A DNA stretch of 64,000 nucleotides. Source: a virus. This document shows, in pieces, positions 41,139 to 48,800 of this stretch. A program made the position numbers and the translations under genes. The notes beneath the pieces are model-generated. The model made no database searches and was not told where the DNA came from. It saw nothing but the letters and a program-made list of their open reading frames with translations. The stretch is taken from IMG/VR virus record IMGVR_UViG_3300044712_001509, positions 1-64,000 of that record; one strand, 5' to 3'. Position 1 is the stretch's first letter; every line of letters begins with the position of its first letter.

Positions 41139-42614
41139 ATGCGCGCGCTCGCCACGGCTCTCCTGATCTCGTTCGCCACGGTCGCGTCCGCCGCGCCCGC
41201 CACGGCGCACGACGAGATATGGCAGGGGTACGTCCCGGCCTTCGACGACACCACGACCGCCGTCCGGCTGGGGATGGACCCGGCTCCGGCCGGGACCTGG
41301 GCTGGCGGCGCCTACAAGGACTCGCGCACAGTCTGGGGCACGATCGCCGGGCGGGGCCCGATGTACGTCGTGAGCCGGAAGCGCGGGTTCACGAACATGG
41401 CGCCGGCCATCGCGACGGTCGGGCCTCTCGACGCCAACGGCTACGGGCGTTCCGTGGCGCCGTTCTACGGCGCGAACAAGTGGATCGGGTCCACCTTCGC
41501 GCCTGACCAGATCAGTGAGGTGACCTACAACCCGATGTTCGACGCCGACTCGGGGAACGCTGTCCGCATGAGCGACGCCGGGTTCTACGGGTCGGCCATG
41601 TGGTACTCGAACACGAACGGCCCCTACGACCCTGGCGCCCTGGGGCAGCTTGAGTCCGGGTGGGTGGTCTGCCAGGTCTTCCGCTACAACGGCTCGACCA
41701 AGACCGTCCTCGCGCAGTTCCTCGTCAACGGCTGGCTCTACGCCTCGGACTGGACATCGTTCCTGTCGCTTCAGGTGTGGGGCCACAACCCGGTCCACCT
41801 CCGGCTCGTGCTGAAGCAGGCGAACGAGCTGGCTCTCGCCGGCGCCGGCCTCGACGATGGCACGAGCCACGGAACGCTGCCGGGGCCGGGGACGCTGCTG
41901 CCCTACGCCCCGTGGGGCTCGGGCGGCGTCTACTTTACCTATGCCGGCTCGAATCATGCGTGGGCGACGGGGGACTACACCACCGGCGGCGGCGGGACGG
42001 TCGGAGGCGACGGGACGCACTGGACTGGCTGGGCGAACGCGCAGGCCCCGATCACCATGCGCGACGGGTACGTGATCGTGCCCTACGGCGACCCGCAGAC
42101 GATCCTCCCGCAGATCGCCTCCCCGCCCGACGACTCCGCGATCATCCCGATCGGCGACCCACTGTGGAACATCAACGGCCAACGCAGCCTCGTGGTCTGG
42201 GAGGGGACCGACTCGTCGGCCGGCGCCCTGCTCTCGGGGCAGCCCGGCATCTGGGGCGACCCGTTGACCACGAGTTCCGGACCCAACGGCGGCGTGATGA
42301 AGTTCTGGGCGCGCGACATAGCGGACCGCCTCACGGCGAGGTACGTCTCGACCGTCGGCAGCACGAAGACCATCGGCGGCTACCGCGCGCCGGGCGACAC
42401 GATCACGGTCTCGGGCTGGACGGTCTCCTACCCCGACTCGATCTCCTGGCAGGCGACGACCACGGCTACCGTCTCCTCGGCCACAGCTACCGACGCTGCC
42501 ACGAGCGAGTCGGCCACGGTGAGCATCCCATCGGCCTCGGGCATCACCGGAGTGCAGGACTCGCGTGTGTTCGACGGCTCCTCGTGGGCGCCGTCCTGGC
42601 CCAAGGCGCTCTGA
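41139..42614 (+). CDS. Secreted protein of unknown function (491 aa)
   Basis: Signal peptide (RALATALLISFATVASAAPA, cleavage about 20). The mature protein is Trp/Tyr/Gly-rich and strand-rich throughout (GPMYVVSRKRGFTNMAPAIA, VHLRLVLKQANELALAGAG), similar in feel to carbohydrate-binding or concanavalin-like folds, and ends in a Thr/Ser-rich stretch. It lies between the esterase and the lyase candidate, so a glycan-related role is a reasonable inference only. Confidence 0.7.
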   Translation: MRALATALLISFATVASAAPATAHDEIWQGYVPAFDDTTTAVRLGMDPAPAGTWAGGAYKDSRTVWGTIAGRGPMYVVSRKRGFTNMAPAIATVGPLDANGYGRSVAPFYGANKWIGSTFAPDQISEVTYNPMFDADSGNAVRMSDAGFYGSAMWYSNTNGPYDPGALGQLESGWVVCQVFRYNGSTKTVLAQFLVNGWLYASDWTSFLSLQVWGHNPVHLRLVLKQANELALAGAGLDDGTSHGTLPGPGTLLPYAPWGSGGVYFTYAGSNHAWATGDYTTGGGGTVGGDGTHWTGWANAQAPITMRDGYVIVPYGDPQTILPQIASPPDDSAIIPIGDPLWNINGQRSLVVWEGTDSSAGALLSGQPGIWGDPLTTSSGPNGGVMKFWARDIADRLTARYVSTVGSTKTIGGYRAPGDTITVSGWTVSYPDSISWQATTTATVSSATATDAATSESATVSIPSASGITGVQDSRVFDGSSWAPSWPKAL

Positions 42615-42625
42615 TCGGAGGATGC

Positions 42626-45600
42626 GTGAAGCGGCTCCTCATCGCCCTGCTCCTCCTGGCTCCGGCCGCGGCGTCGGCGCAGACGACCACGCACGGGATC
42701 ACGATCCCCTCGGGGCACCCGCGCATCCTGTTCTCGGACCCGACGCGGCTCGCGGCAGCGCGCGCGTGGTACGCCGCGCACCCGTTCACCCGCGACGGCG
42801 ACCCGGTGTGGAAAGGCCCCTACGTCTACGGGCAGATGGCGCTTCGCTCCCTTCTCAGCCAGAACGCCGCGGACGGATGCACCGAGGCGATCGTCTGGCT
42901 CAAGGCGTACGACATCACGAACCCGCAGCACCTCACCGCCTACAACTACCTCGGCGGACAGGACTACGTGCGGTGGGCGCTGCCCTACGGCCCGATGGTC
43001 TACGATTGGTGCTACCAGTGGATGACCCCGGCGGACCGCGCCGCCGCGATCACGATGTGGAACGCGAACCAGACCGCCGCGGAGGCGTACGACCAGCCGC
43101 TCTTTGACCTTGGCGGGATCGACTTCAACAACGGCTCCCGCGCCGGCCCGTTCGGCAACTACTACACCGGCATGGAGGCGGCGCATTGGTACTGGGCGCT
43201 GGCGTCCTACGATCCCGACCTGAACGCGACGGTGGCCGAGTCGTGGCTCCACAACGCCGCAGACCTCCGCATGGTCGGGGAGTTCGAGCCCTACGCGAAC
43301 ACGAGCATGGCGGGCGGCATCAACTCCGAGAGCGGCCATTACGGGCAGTACGCCCGCGACTACCGGTTGATCCCGCTGGAGTCCGCGCGGCAGATGGGGC
43401 GCGATGTCTTTGCGGAGACGCCTTGGTGGCTCGCGTCGGTGTACGCGATGGTCTACGCGGCCCCACCCGCGCAGAGCACCCAGTACCACGGGCCGTGGGG
43501 GACCACGCCAGCATCCACGACCGCTTCATGGGACTACTTCCCGTTCGGAGACGAGGAGTTCTGGAACACGAACGACGGTGGCGGCGATCAGGCGAAGTAC
43601 GCCTCGCTCGGCAACTTCATGACGTGGGCAGCGACGCGCTGGAACGGCACGAACGCGGGCGGCTTCGCTGCGCAGTTCCTCGCGTCCGTCGCGCCCAGCG
43701 CGGACTACTATCACCAAGCGTACGCCAACCTCCCGGCGGCACGCTCGTTCACGAACCTACCGCTCGACTACTACGCGAAGGGCCCGGGATTCTTCTACGG
43801 GCACTCGCACAGACCGTGGACGAGCGGCACCTCATTCGCGATCCAGATGGGATGGGGCTGGGTTGAGTCGGGGCACGGTCACGCCGACTATGGGACGTGG
43901 CAGCTCTGGCGCGGCGGTCGCTGGGTCAGCCGCGAGACGACCTACTTCGCGGGTACTGGGCTCGCGGGCTACGGCGGGTCGGGCACGGCGACGACCTTTG
44001 ACACGGTCATGCACAACGGTTTGCTCGTCGGGGGCCAGGGGAGCAGCACGAGCCAGCCCGGCCGCAACCGACAGTTCCCGGTCCCGACGCGCGTCGAGTC
44101 TCAGCCGGGCTACGCCTTCGCCTCGGTGAACATCGGGCCGACCTATACGAACGTCACGAGCGCGGTTCGCGATTTCGTCTTCGTCCGCGATCTGGAGGCA
44201 CTGATCATCCTCGACCGCGTGAACGCCTCGTCAGCCCTGACGCGCGCCTCGACGGTCCACTGCGAGCAGCAGTGGGCATCCACGAGTTCCTCGCGTCGGA
44301 CGTGTTCGCTCACGACCGGGACTGCCCAGACTCTCGTGGTGGACTCCCTCCTCCCGGCGGCGCCGACCTTCCGCTCCATCTACGAGAACGGCGGCAGCGA
44401 GTCGAACCATATCGGGCAGTACCGCCTGGAGATCGAGGACAGCCCCGGCACCGCACAGTCCTACCTGCTGACCGTGGTGCAGGCCAACGGAGCGTCGCCG
44501 TTCACGCCGACGATCACCACCAACGACACGACGACCATCGTCGTCGACCTCAAGAGCGACGGCACACACCTCGTCACGTTCGCCAAGGGCATGACGAGCA
44601 CGGGCGGCAGCGTCACGATCTCGGGCACGACAACGAACCTCCGCTCCGACGTCCAGGGGATGACGGTCTCGACCGACGGCGTGGTCTGGGACGGCCAGGC
44701 GCCCACCACCACGAACGTCACCGTGTCCATCGTCGGCGCCTCCGGGGCGGGCGTGGCGGGGCAGATCGTGACGCCGAACCGCACCGCGACGCTCGTGGGC
44801 GCGACTGGCACGGGCGTGGCCGGAACGGTGACGGCGACGGCCTCCGGCAGCGGGACCGGGACGACGTGGTACGTGGGGCCCGGCCGGACCTACACCACCG
44901 TCGCCGCAGTGCAGGGTCTCGTCCAGCCCGGGGACCTCGTCCTCATCGACGGCGGGAACACCTACGGCTCGACCACGATCACCGGCGGCGGCACGGCCGG
45001 CAACCCGGTGACCTACCGCGGCACAGGCAGTGGAGCCGGGCGCCCCACCTTCTCGGGCGGCACGAACACGATCCAGATCGACGCCGATCACGTCGTGGTG
45101 GACAACGTCATCGTGACCGGCGGATCCTCGCGCTGCATCTTCTACACGAGCGACGACGTCACGGTGCGCAACTCGCACATCACCGCCTGCCCGCAGCACG
45201 GCATCCTGTCCTCGGACCTCGGCTCGGGCTCGGCCGTGGTCGAGTACAACGAGATCGACCACTGCGGCTCGGGCTCGACGCGCCACCCCGTGTACGTCAC
45301 CTCCGACCAGTCGGCGCACCCGGGCGCGGTCTTCACCTTCAGGTACAACTACACGCACGATCAGAACGGCGGCCACACGCTCAAGACGCGCGCCCAGCGC
45401 ACCGAGATCCTCTACAACTGGATGGAGGGCTCGTTCTACCGCGACCTCGAGTGCGTCGGCGCCGACACCCAAGGCACGGGGGCGGTGAAGCTCTACCCCC
45501 AGCACTGCGAGCTCATCGGCAACGTGATCCGCAAGACGACGGCGAACGTGCAGGCGGGGCTCCGCTTCGGCACCGACGGCACGAGCGGCAGCAACGGCCA

Positions 45601-47173
45601 GGTCCGCCTCGTGAACAACACGATCCTACGGGAAGCCGGGACGGGGCCGACCATCTACCTGATGGGCGACACCACGGGCGGGCTGGAGTCCATCGAGCTG
45701 CACAACAACGTCTTCTACGCGACGAACGGCACGCCCGACGTGCTCTCCGACGTCGACCTCGGCGCGTACTGGGTCGCGGGTCGTCAGGTCGCCGGGTCGA
45801 ACAACTGGACGGAGACGGGGAGCACCGAGGTCCCGAGCGAGTGGACCGGCACGGTCACGGGTGCCGACCCCGGGTTCACGACCTACCTGTCGAACATGAC
45901 GCCGACCTCGGGGAGCGCGCTGCGCGACGCGGGCGGCTCCGCCACATCCTACCCGGCGGGCCACCAGTTCCCCTCGCCGCTCACGACGCTGCCGCAGTAC
46001 ATGCCCGCTACGCAGACCGTCGTCGCCTCCGCCGCGGCGCGGCCGACGAGCGGGACCATCGACATCGGCGCGTTCGAGTACAACGCCGGCGGCGGCACGA
46101 ACGTGACCGCGAGCCCGGCCGGCGCAACGGGGACGGGCGTCGCTGGCGTCCTATCGTCCGCGGGCGGCGCGACGCGCACCCTGGCCGTCGCCGCGGGGGC
46201 GGGGGCTTCGGGGACGCTCGTCACCGCGGCGGGTGCGACGAGCGCCATCGCCTCGGCCGCCGGGGACGGCACCGCGGGCCAACTCTCCGTCGTGGCCCAG
46301 GGCACCGCCGCCTGGTCGGGCCCTGTGATCCCGCGCGGGGCCCGCGTCGGGCTGTCCTACCTCGCCGGTCCCTGGTCCGCCCCGATCCCGGTCAGCTCGA
46401 GCCCCGCCGGCGCGGTCGGCACCGCGGTGGCGGGCGTCATCACCAGCTCCGCCGGCGCCGTCTCGGCGCTCGCGGGCGCGAGCTCCACGGGCGCGGCGGG
46501 CGTCATCGTCGCCGCCGTCTCGGCGCTCGCCCCCCTCGTGGCCGCGGCGGGCGTCGGCACGGCGGGCGCCCTCTCCACCTCCGTCGGGATCGTCGCGACG
46601 CCGGCCGGGGCTTCCGCGGCGGGGCTCGCCGGCATCATCACGGCGGTCGGCAACACGGTCGGCGGATCCACCGCTGTTCTCTCCGGTGCGTCGGCGACCG
46701 GGGCGGCGGCGTCGGTGCTCTCGGCGGCCGGGGCGCTCAACTCTGTGGCGGGCGCCTCTACGACCGGGGCGGCATCAACGATTGCCTCGGTGGCCAGTGC
46801 TGTTGCCCCGATCGCCGGCGCAGGTGGAGTCGGCTCGGCGGGGGTCCTGACCAGCATCAGCTCGGCCGTCGCCACCGTGGTTGGAGCGTCCGCTCCGGGC
46901 TACGCTGGAACGGTGACGACCACCGCGAGTGGCCCGACCGGCGCAGTGACGGTCAGCATCGCCGCCGCGATCTCCGTGGGGGTCGCTGGACAGGCGGTAA
47001 CCGCCGCCGGAGCCGTCGTGACCCTGGCTGGCGCCGCCGGAACCGGGTATGCCGCAGCGCTGCCCAGCCCTTGGGGCGACCTCGACCACGCGCCGAGGTT
47101 CATCGTCAAGACGCCGCGCCCGGGCATCACCGTGCCGGTCCCGCGCCCGGCCATCACCGTCGAAGGGAGGTAG
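42626..47173 (+). CDS. Giant secreted heparinase-II/III-like and beta-helix protein (1515 aa)
   Basis: GTG start with GGAGGATGC. Signal peptide 1-19 (LLIALLLLAPAAASAQ). Residues about 25-690 resemble heparinase II/III-type lyases: an alpha toroid with NYYTGMEAAHWYWALAS, then GHGHADYG (H417, H419, D421) and WRGGRWVSRETTYF. Two repeat units follow (about 700-742), then a right-handed beta-helix (750-1155; GPGRTYTTVAAVQGLVQPGD, closing GTIDIGAFEY), then about a dozen Ala/Gly repeats (1160-1475) and a Pro tail with PGITVPVPRPAITV. The likely role is breakdown of an acidic surface polysaccharide. Confidence 0.78.
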   Translation: MKRLLIALLLLAPAAASAQTTTHGITIPSGHPRILFSDPTRLAAARAWYAAHPFTRDGDPVWKGPYVYGQMALRSLLSQNAADGCTEAIVWLKAYDITNPQHLTAYNYLGGQDYVRWALPYGPMVYDWCYQWMTPADRAAAITMWNANQTAAEAYDQPLFDLGGIDFNNGSRAGPFGNYYTGMEAAHWYWALASYDPDLNATVAESWLHNAADLRMVGEFEPYANTSMAGGINSESGHYGQYARDYRLIPLESARQMGRDVFAETPWWLASVYAMVYAAPPAQSTQYHGPWGTTPASTTASWDYFPFGDEEFWNTNDGGGDQAKYASLGNFMTWAATRWNGTNAGGFAAQFLASVAPSADYYHQAYANLPAARSFTNLPLDYYAKGPGFFYGHSHRPWTSGTSFAIQMGWGWVESGHGHADYGTWQLWRGGRWVSRETTYFAGTGLAGYGGSGTATTFDTVMHNGLLVGGQGSSTSQPGRNRQFPVPTRVESQPGYAFASVNIGPTYTNVTSAVRDFVFVRDLEALIILDRVNASSALTRASTVHCEQQWASTSSSRRTCSLTTGTAQTLVVDSLLPAAPTFRSIYENGGSESNHIGQYRLEIEDSPGTAQSYLLTVVQANGASPFTPTITTNDTTTIVVDLKSDGTHLVTFAKGMTSTGGSVTISGTTTNLRSDVQGMTVSTDGVVWDGQAPTTTNVTVSIVGASGAGVAGQIVTPNRTATLVGATGTGVAGTVTATASGSGTGTTWYVGPGRTYTTVAAVQGLVQPGDLVLIDGGNTYGSTTITGGGTAGNPVTYRGTGSGAGRPTFSGGTNTIQIDADHVVVDNVIVTGGSSRCIFYTSDDVTVRNSHITACPQHGILSSDLGSGSAVVEYNEIDHCGSGSTRHPVYVTSDQSAHPGAVFTFRYNYTHDQNGGHTLKTRAQRTEILYNWMEGSFYRDLECVGADTQGTGAVKLYPQHCELIGNVIRKTTANVQAGLRFGTDGTSGSNGQVRLVNNTILREAGTGPTIYLMGDTTGGLESIELHNNVFYATNGTPDVLSDVDLGAYWVAGRQVAGSNNWTETGSTEVPSEWTGTVTGADPGFTTYLSNMTPTSGSALRDAGGSATSYPAGHQFPSPLTTLPQYMPATQTVVASAAARPTSGTIDIGAFEYNAGGGTNVTASPAGATGTGVAGVLSSAGGATRTLAVAAGAGASGTLVTAAGATSAIASAAGDGTAGQLSVVAQGTAAWSGPVIPRGARVGLSYLAGPWSAPIPVSSSPAGAVGTAVAGVITSSAGAVSALAGASSTGAAGVIVAAVSALAPLVAAAGVGTAGALSTSVGIVATPAGASAAGLAGIITAVGNTVGGSTAVLSGASATGAAASVLSAAGALNSVAGASTTGAASTIASVASAVAPIAGAGGVGSAGVLTSISSAVATVVGASAPGYAGTVTTTASGPTGAVTVSIAAAISVGVAGQAVTAAGAVVTLAGAAGTGYAAALPSPWGDLDHAPRFIVKTPRPGITVPVPRPAITVEGR
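46108..47060 (+). repeat. Degenerate Ala/Gly-rich coding repeats
   Basis: In frame, the end of the giant protein repeats units of about 27-28 residues built round GATGTGVAG / GASSTGAAG followed by a short Val/Ile-Ser/Thr-Ala strand. About a dozen copies are visible. The same unit occurs in the SGNH protein (DNA about 38850-39200) and once before the beta-helix (44728-44850). Confidence 0.75.
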
Positions 47174-47178
47174 CCTCC

Positions 47179-47694
47179 ATGCGCCGTCTCGTCATCGCCG
47201 CCGTGCTCGCCCTCGCCGCCAACGCGGCCCGGGCCGACACCTACGTCTTCCCGACCCTTCGCATCGCCCGGGGCTACCAGGGGCCGGTCGTCGTCGACGT
47301 CCAGTGGTCGGACGGCACCCCGCGGCCGGCCGCCGCCATCGTCGGGGTCCTGAACGTCTACCGCTCGAGTTCGACGTCGGGGGCGACCGGGGCCCTGCTC
47401 CTGACCAAGGACATCGACCCCGCCGGCGGGTCCAACCCCACGAACCGGATGGTGATCTCCATCGCCTCGACCGACCTGACGGCGCCCGGGACCTACTACG
47501 CCGAGATCCAGCTCGCGGAGGCGCTCGTCACCGACGTCCTGCACGGTCTCGTGACGGTGGAAGGGCAGCGGGTACCGGCGGGCGTCGGGCTCCTCGATGA
47601 TCCGGGGCCGGTGCGCGAGGCGGTAGCGTTCGCGACCCCGCCCGAGGTTGAGCGGCGGTGGCGCGGCGGAGGTCCCACCGGCGGGATGGGGTGA
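47179..47694 (+). CDS. Secreted protein closing the late operon (171 aa)
   Basis: Signal peptide (RRLVIAAVLALAANAARA). The mature part is one beta-sandwich-like domain (PVVVDVQWSDGTPRPAAAIV, GTYYAEIQLAEALVTDVLHG), similar in layout to fibre or baseplate-upper modules, with a basic tail ending in Gly. Starts after GGGAGGTAGCCTCC. Unknown function. Confidence 0.65.
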   Translation: MRRLVIAAVLALAANAARADTYVFPTLRIARGYQGPVVVDVQWSDGTPRPAAAIVGVLNVYRSSSTSGATGALLLTKDIDPAGGSNPTNRMVISIASTDLTAPGTYYAEIQLAEALVTDVLHGLVTVEGQRVPAGVGLLDDPGPVREAVAFATPPEVERRWRGGGPTGGMG

Positions 47695-47697
47695 CGC

Positions 47698-47874
47698 TCA
47701 GGTCGTCGGCGCGCGGGCGGCGAGGAGGAGGATCCGGCGCGCCCACGCCGCGAGCGGTCGGTCGTCACGCTGGGCGGCGGCTCGGAGCTCCTCCCGCTCC
47801 TCGGGGGTGAGGGCGAGGAGGATCGCCCCGGCGCGGCGGGGGCCGCGGGCGGGCTTCATCTTGGGCCGGGCCAC
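47698..47874 (-). CDS. Small ribbon-helix-helix/antitoxin-like protein (58 aa)
   Basis: GTG start overlapping an excellent GGAGGAG site within the end of the upstream gene. RPKMKPARGPRRAGAILLAL then TPEEREELRAAAQRDDRPLA and a terminal WARRILLLAA helix fit small RHH-type DNA-binding proteins. Last gene of a three-gene minus-strand operon. Confidence 0.65.
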   Translation of the reverse strand: MARPKMKPARGPRRAGAILLALTPEEREELRAAAQRDDRPLAAWARRILLLAARAPTT

Positions 47875-48156
47875 CTACTCCTCCTCGCGCAGCGAGACGC
47901 CGCGGCGGGAGACGGAGAGATCCGAGGAGGGGGCGCCGCCGTAGGTCTCGACGTAGCGGGCGGCGTCGGCGGTGCACGGGACGGTCTGGAAGTGGTCCTC
48001 GGGCCGGTGGCTCGGATCGCGCTCCTCATGCGACACGCAGGGGTCTCCGCCGCGCAGGGCCTCGGCGAGGGCGGCGGCCGGCGTCGTGCCGACGCCGTAG
48101 ATGCAGCCGGTGAGGTTCGTCGCGTCGATCGCTGCGTAGTGGGTCGTGGTCGTCAT
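47875..48156 (-). CDS. Hypothetical protein (93 aa)
   Basis: YAAIDATNLTGCIYGVGTTP followed by AAALAEALRGG and a region ending in RYVETYGGAP, a pattern shared by small proteins on high-GC mobile elements. ATGA overlap with the upstream gene. Function unknown. Confidence 0.6.
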   Translation of the reverse strand: MTTTTHYAAIDATNLTGCIYGVGTTPAAALAEALRGGDPCVSHEERDPSHRPEDHFQTVPCTADAARYVETYGGAPSSDLSVSRRGVSLREEE

Positions 48157-48488
48157 GGCGGGGGTTCTCCTATGGCGGCGATGCGGGCGATCTCGGCGCG
48201 CAGCGTGACGGCGCGCGGGTCTTCGTTGCGGGCGAGGGCGTCGACGAGGTTGGCCGGCGTCCAGCGGGACGAGGGGCAGCCGTTGACCGGCCACGAATCG
48301 TCCGGGCGGAGATCGCGCACGTCGCGGATCGCGTCCGGCGGGAACGGTCCCCACGATCCCGAGCCCCAGGGCGTCGGGCCGGTGGCGATGGCGAACGGCC
48401 TGCCGGGCTCGTAGAGGAACACGAGCGAGGTGCCGCCGCAGTTGGCGTGCTTCCAGGTGATCACCTTCCAGGGTCCAGGGGTCGTCAT
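48153..48488 (-). CDS. Hypothetical protein (111 aa)
   Basis: First gene of the operon. TPGPWKVITWKHANCGGTSL matches the TPGPW start common in small phage proteins. It is preceded by GAGGAGAGACGCC. No function known. Confidence 0.6.
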   Translation of the reverse strand: MTTPGPWKVITWKHANCGGTSLVFLYEPGRPFAIATGPTPWGSGSWGPFPPDAIRDVRDLRPDDSWPVNGCPSSRWTPANLVDALARNEDPRAVTLRAEIARIAAIGEPPP

Positions 48489-48511
48489 GGCGTCTCTCCT
48501 CGTGTCGGCGG

Positions 48512-48535
48512 GGCTCCATGCCGTCCGTCGATGAT
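48512..48535 (-). promoter_or_regulatory. Shared 24-bp leader element, second copy
   Basis: Identical to 14341-14364 and placed the same way, spanning the expected transcript start of the minus-strand operon. Confidence 0.7.
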
Positions 48536-48538
48536 GAG

Positions 48539-48567
48539 AGTATATGCGCGGCATATGCGGCGCGCAA
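48539..48567 (-). promoter_or_regulatory. Sigma70-like promoter of the 48.5-47.7 kb operon
   Basis: On the minus strand TTGCGC (48567-48562), 17 bp, TATACT (48544-48539). The spacer carries two CATATGC/GCATAT elements that may be an operator. The -10 is the best match to consensus in the window, which suits expression from the prophage by host polymerase. Confidence 0.78.
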
Positions 48568-48654
48568 GGGGACGGTCCGTCCCTGGTGGGGCGCACCCCG
48601 TACTCGCGCCGTACTCGCGCTGCTCGGCGAGCCTCGCCACCAGCGGTTTCAGAG

Positions 48655-48700
48655 TGAGGCGCCTGGGAATCGAACCCAGAACCACAGACCCTATAGGGGC
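48655..48700 (-). other. Putative attP core, tRNA 3'-end-like sequence
   Basis: Read on the minus strand this gives a complete T-arm (CTGGG-TTCGATT-CCCAG, 48679-48663), a 7-base acceptor strand GCGCCTC and discriminator A (48662-48655), preceded by a variable loop and an anticodon-stem 3' strand (48689-48680). The 5' half of a tRNA is missing. It lies 100 bases beyond the integrase stop, the classic attP arrangement for tRNA-site integration. Confidence 0.7.
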
Positions 48701-48800
48701 CATGAGCGTCAGAAAAGGCCAATGATTCCGCGGTGGCCTGTCCCTCGTGTCCGTACCTGGGACGCCCGTGGGATCGGAGCGCGAGCAGCCGTACTCGCGC

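Noticed and set aside
46108-47060. CRISPR array
   Set aside because: The repeats are degenerate protein-coding units within one open frame, not identical repeats with unique spacers. No cas genes are present.
44272-47178. N-terminal 970 codons of a long plus frame before the 47179 gene
   Set aside because: Out of frame with the beta-helix and repeat protein. Only the last 171 codons from the ATG at 47179, with its own signal peptide and ribosome site, are real.
48655-48700. A complete tRNA gene
   Set aside because: Only the 3' half is present. There is no D-arm or 5' acceptor strand upstream, so it is interpreted as an attachment-site identity block.
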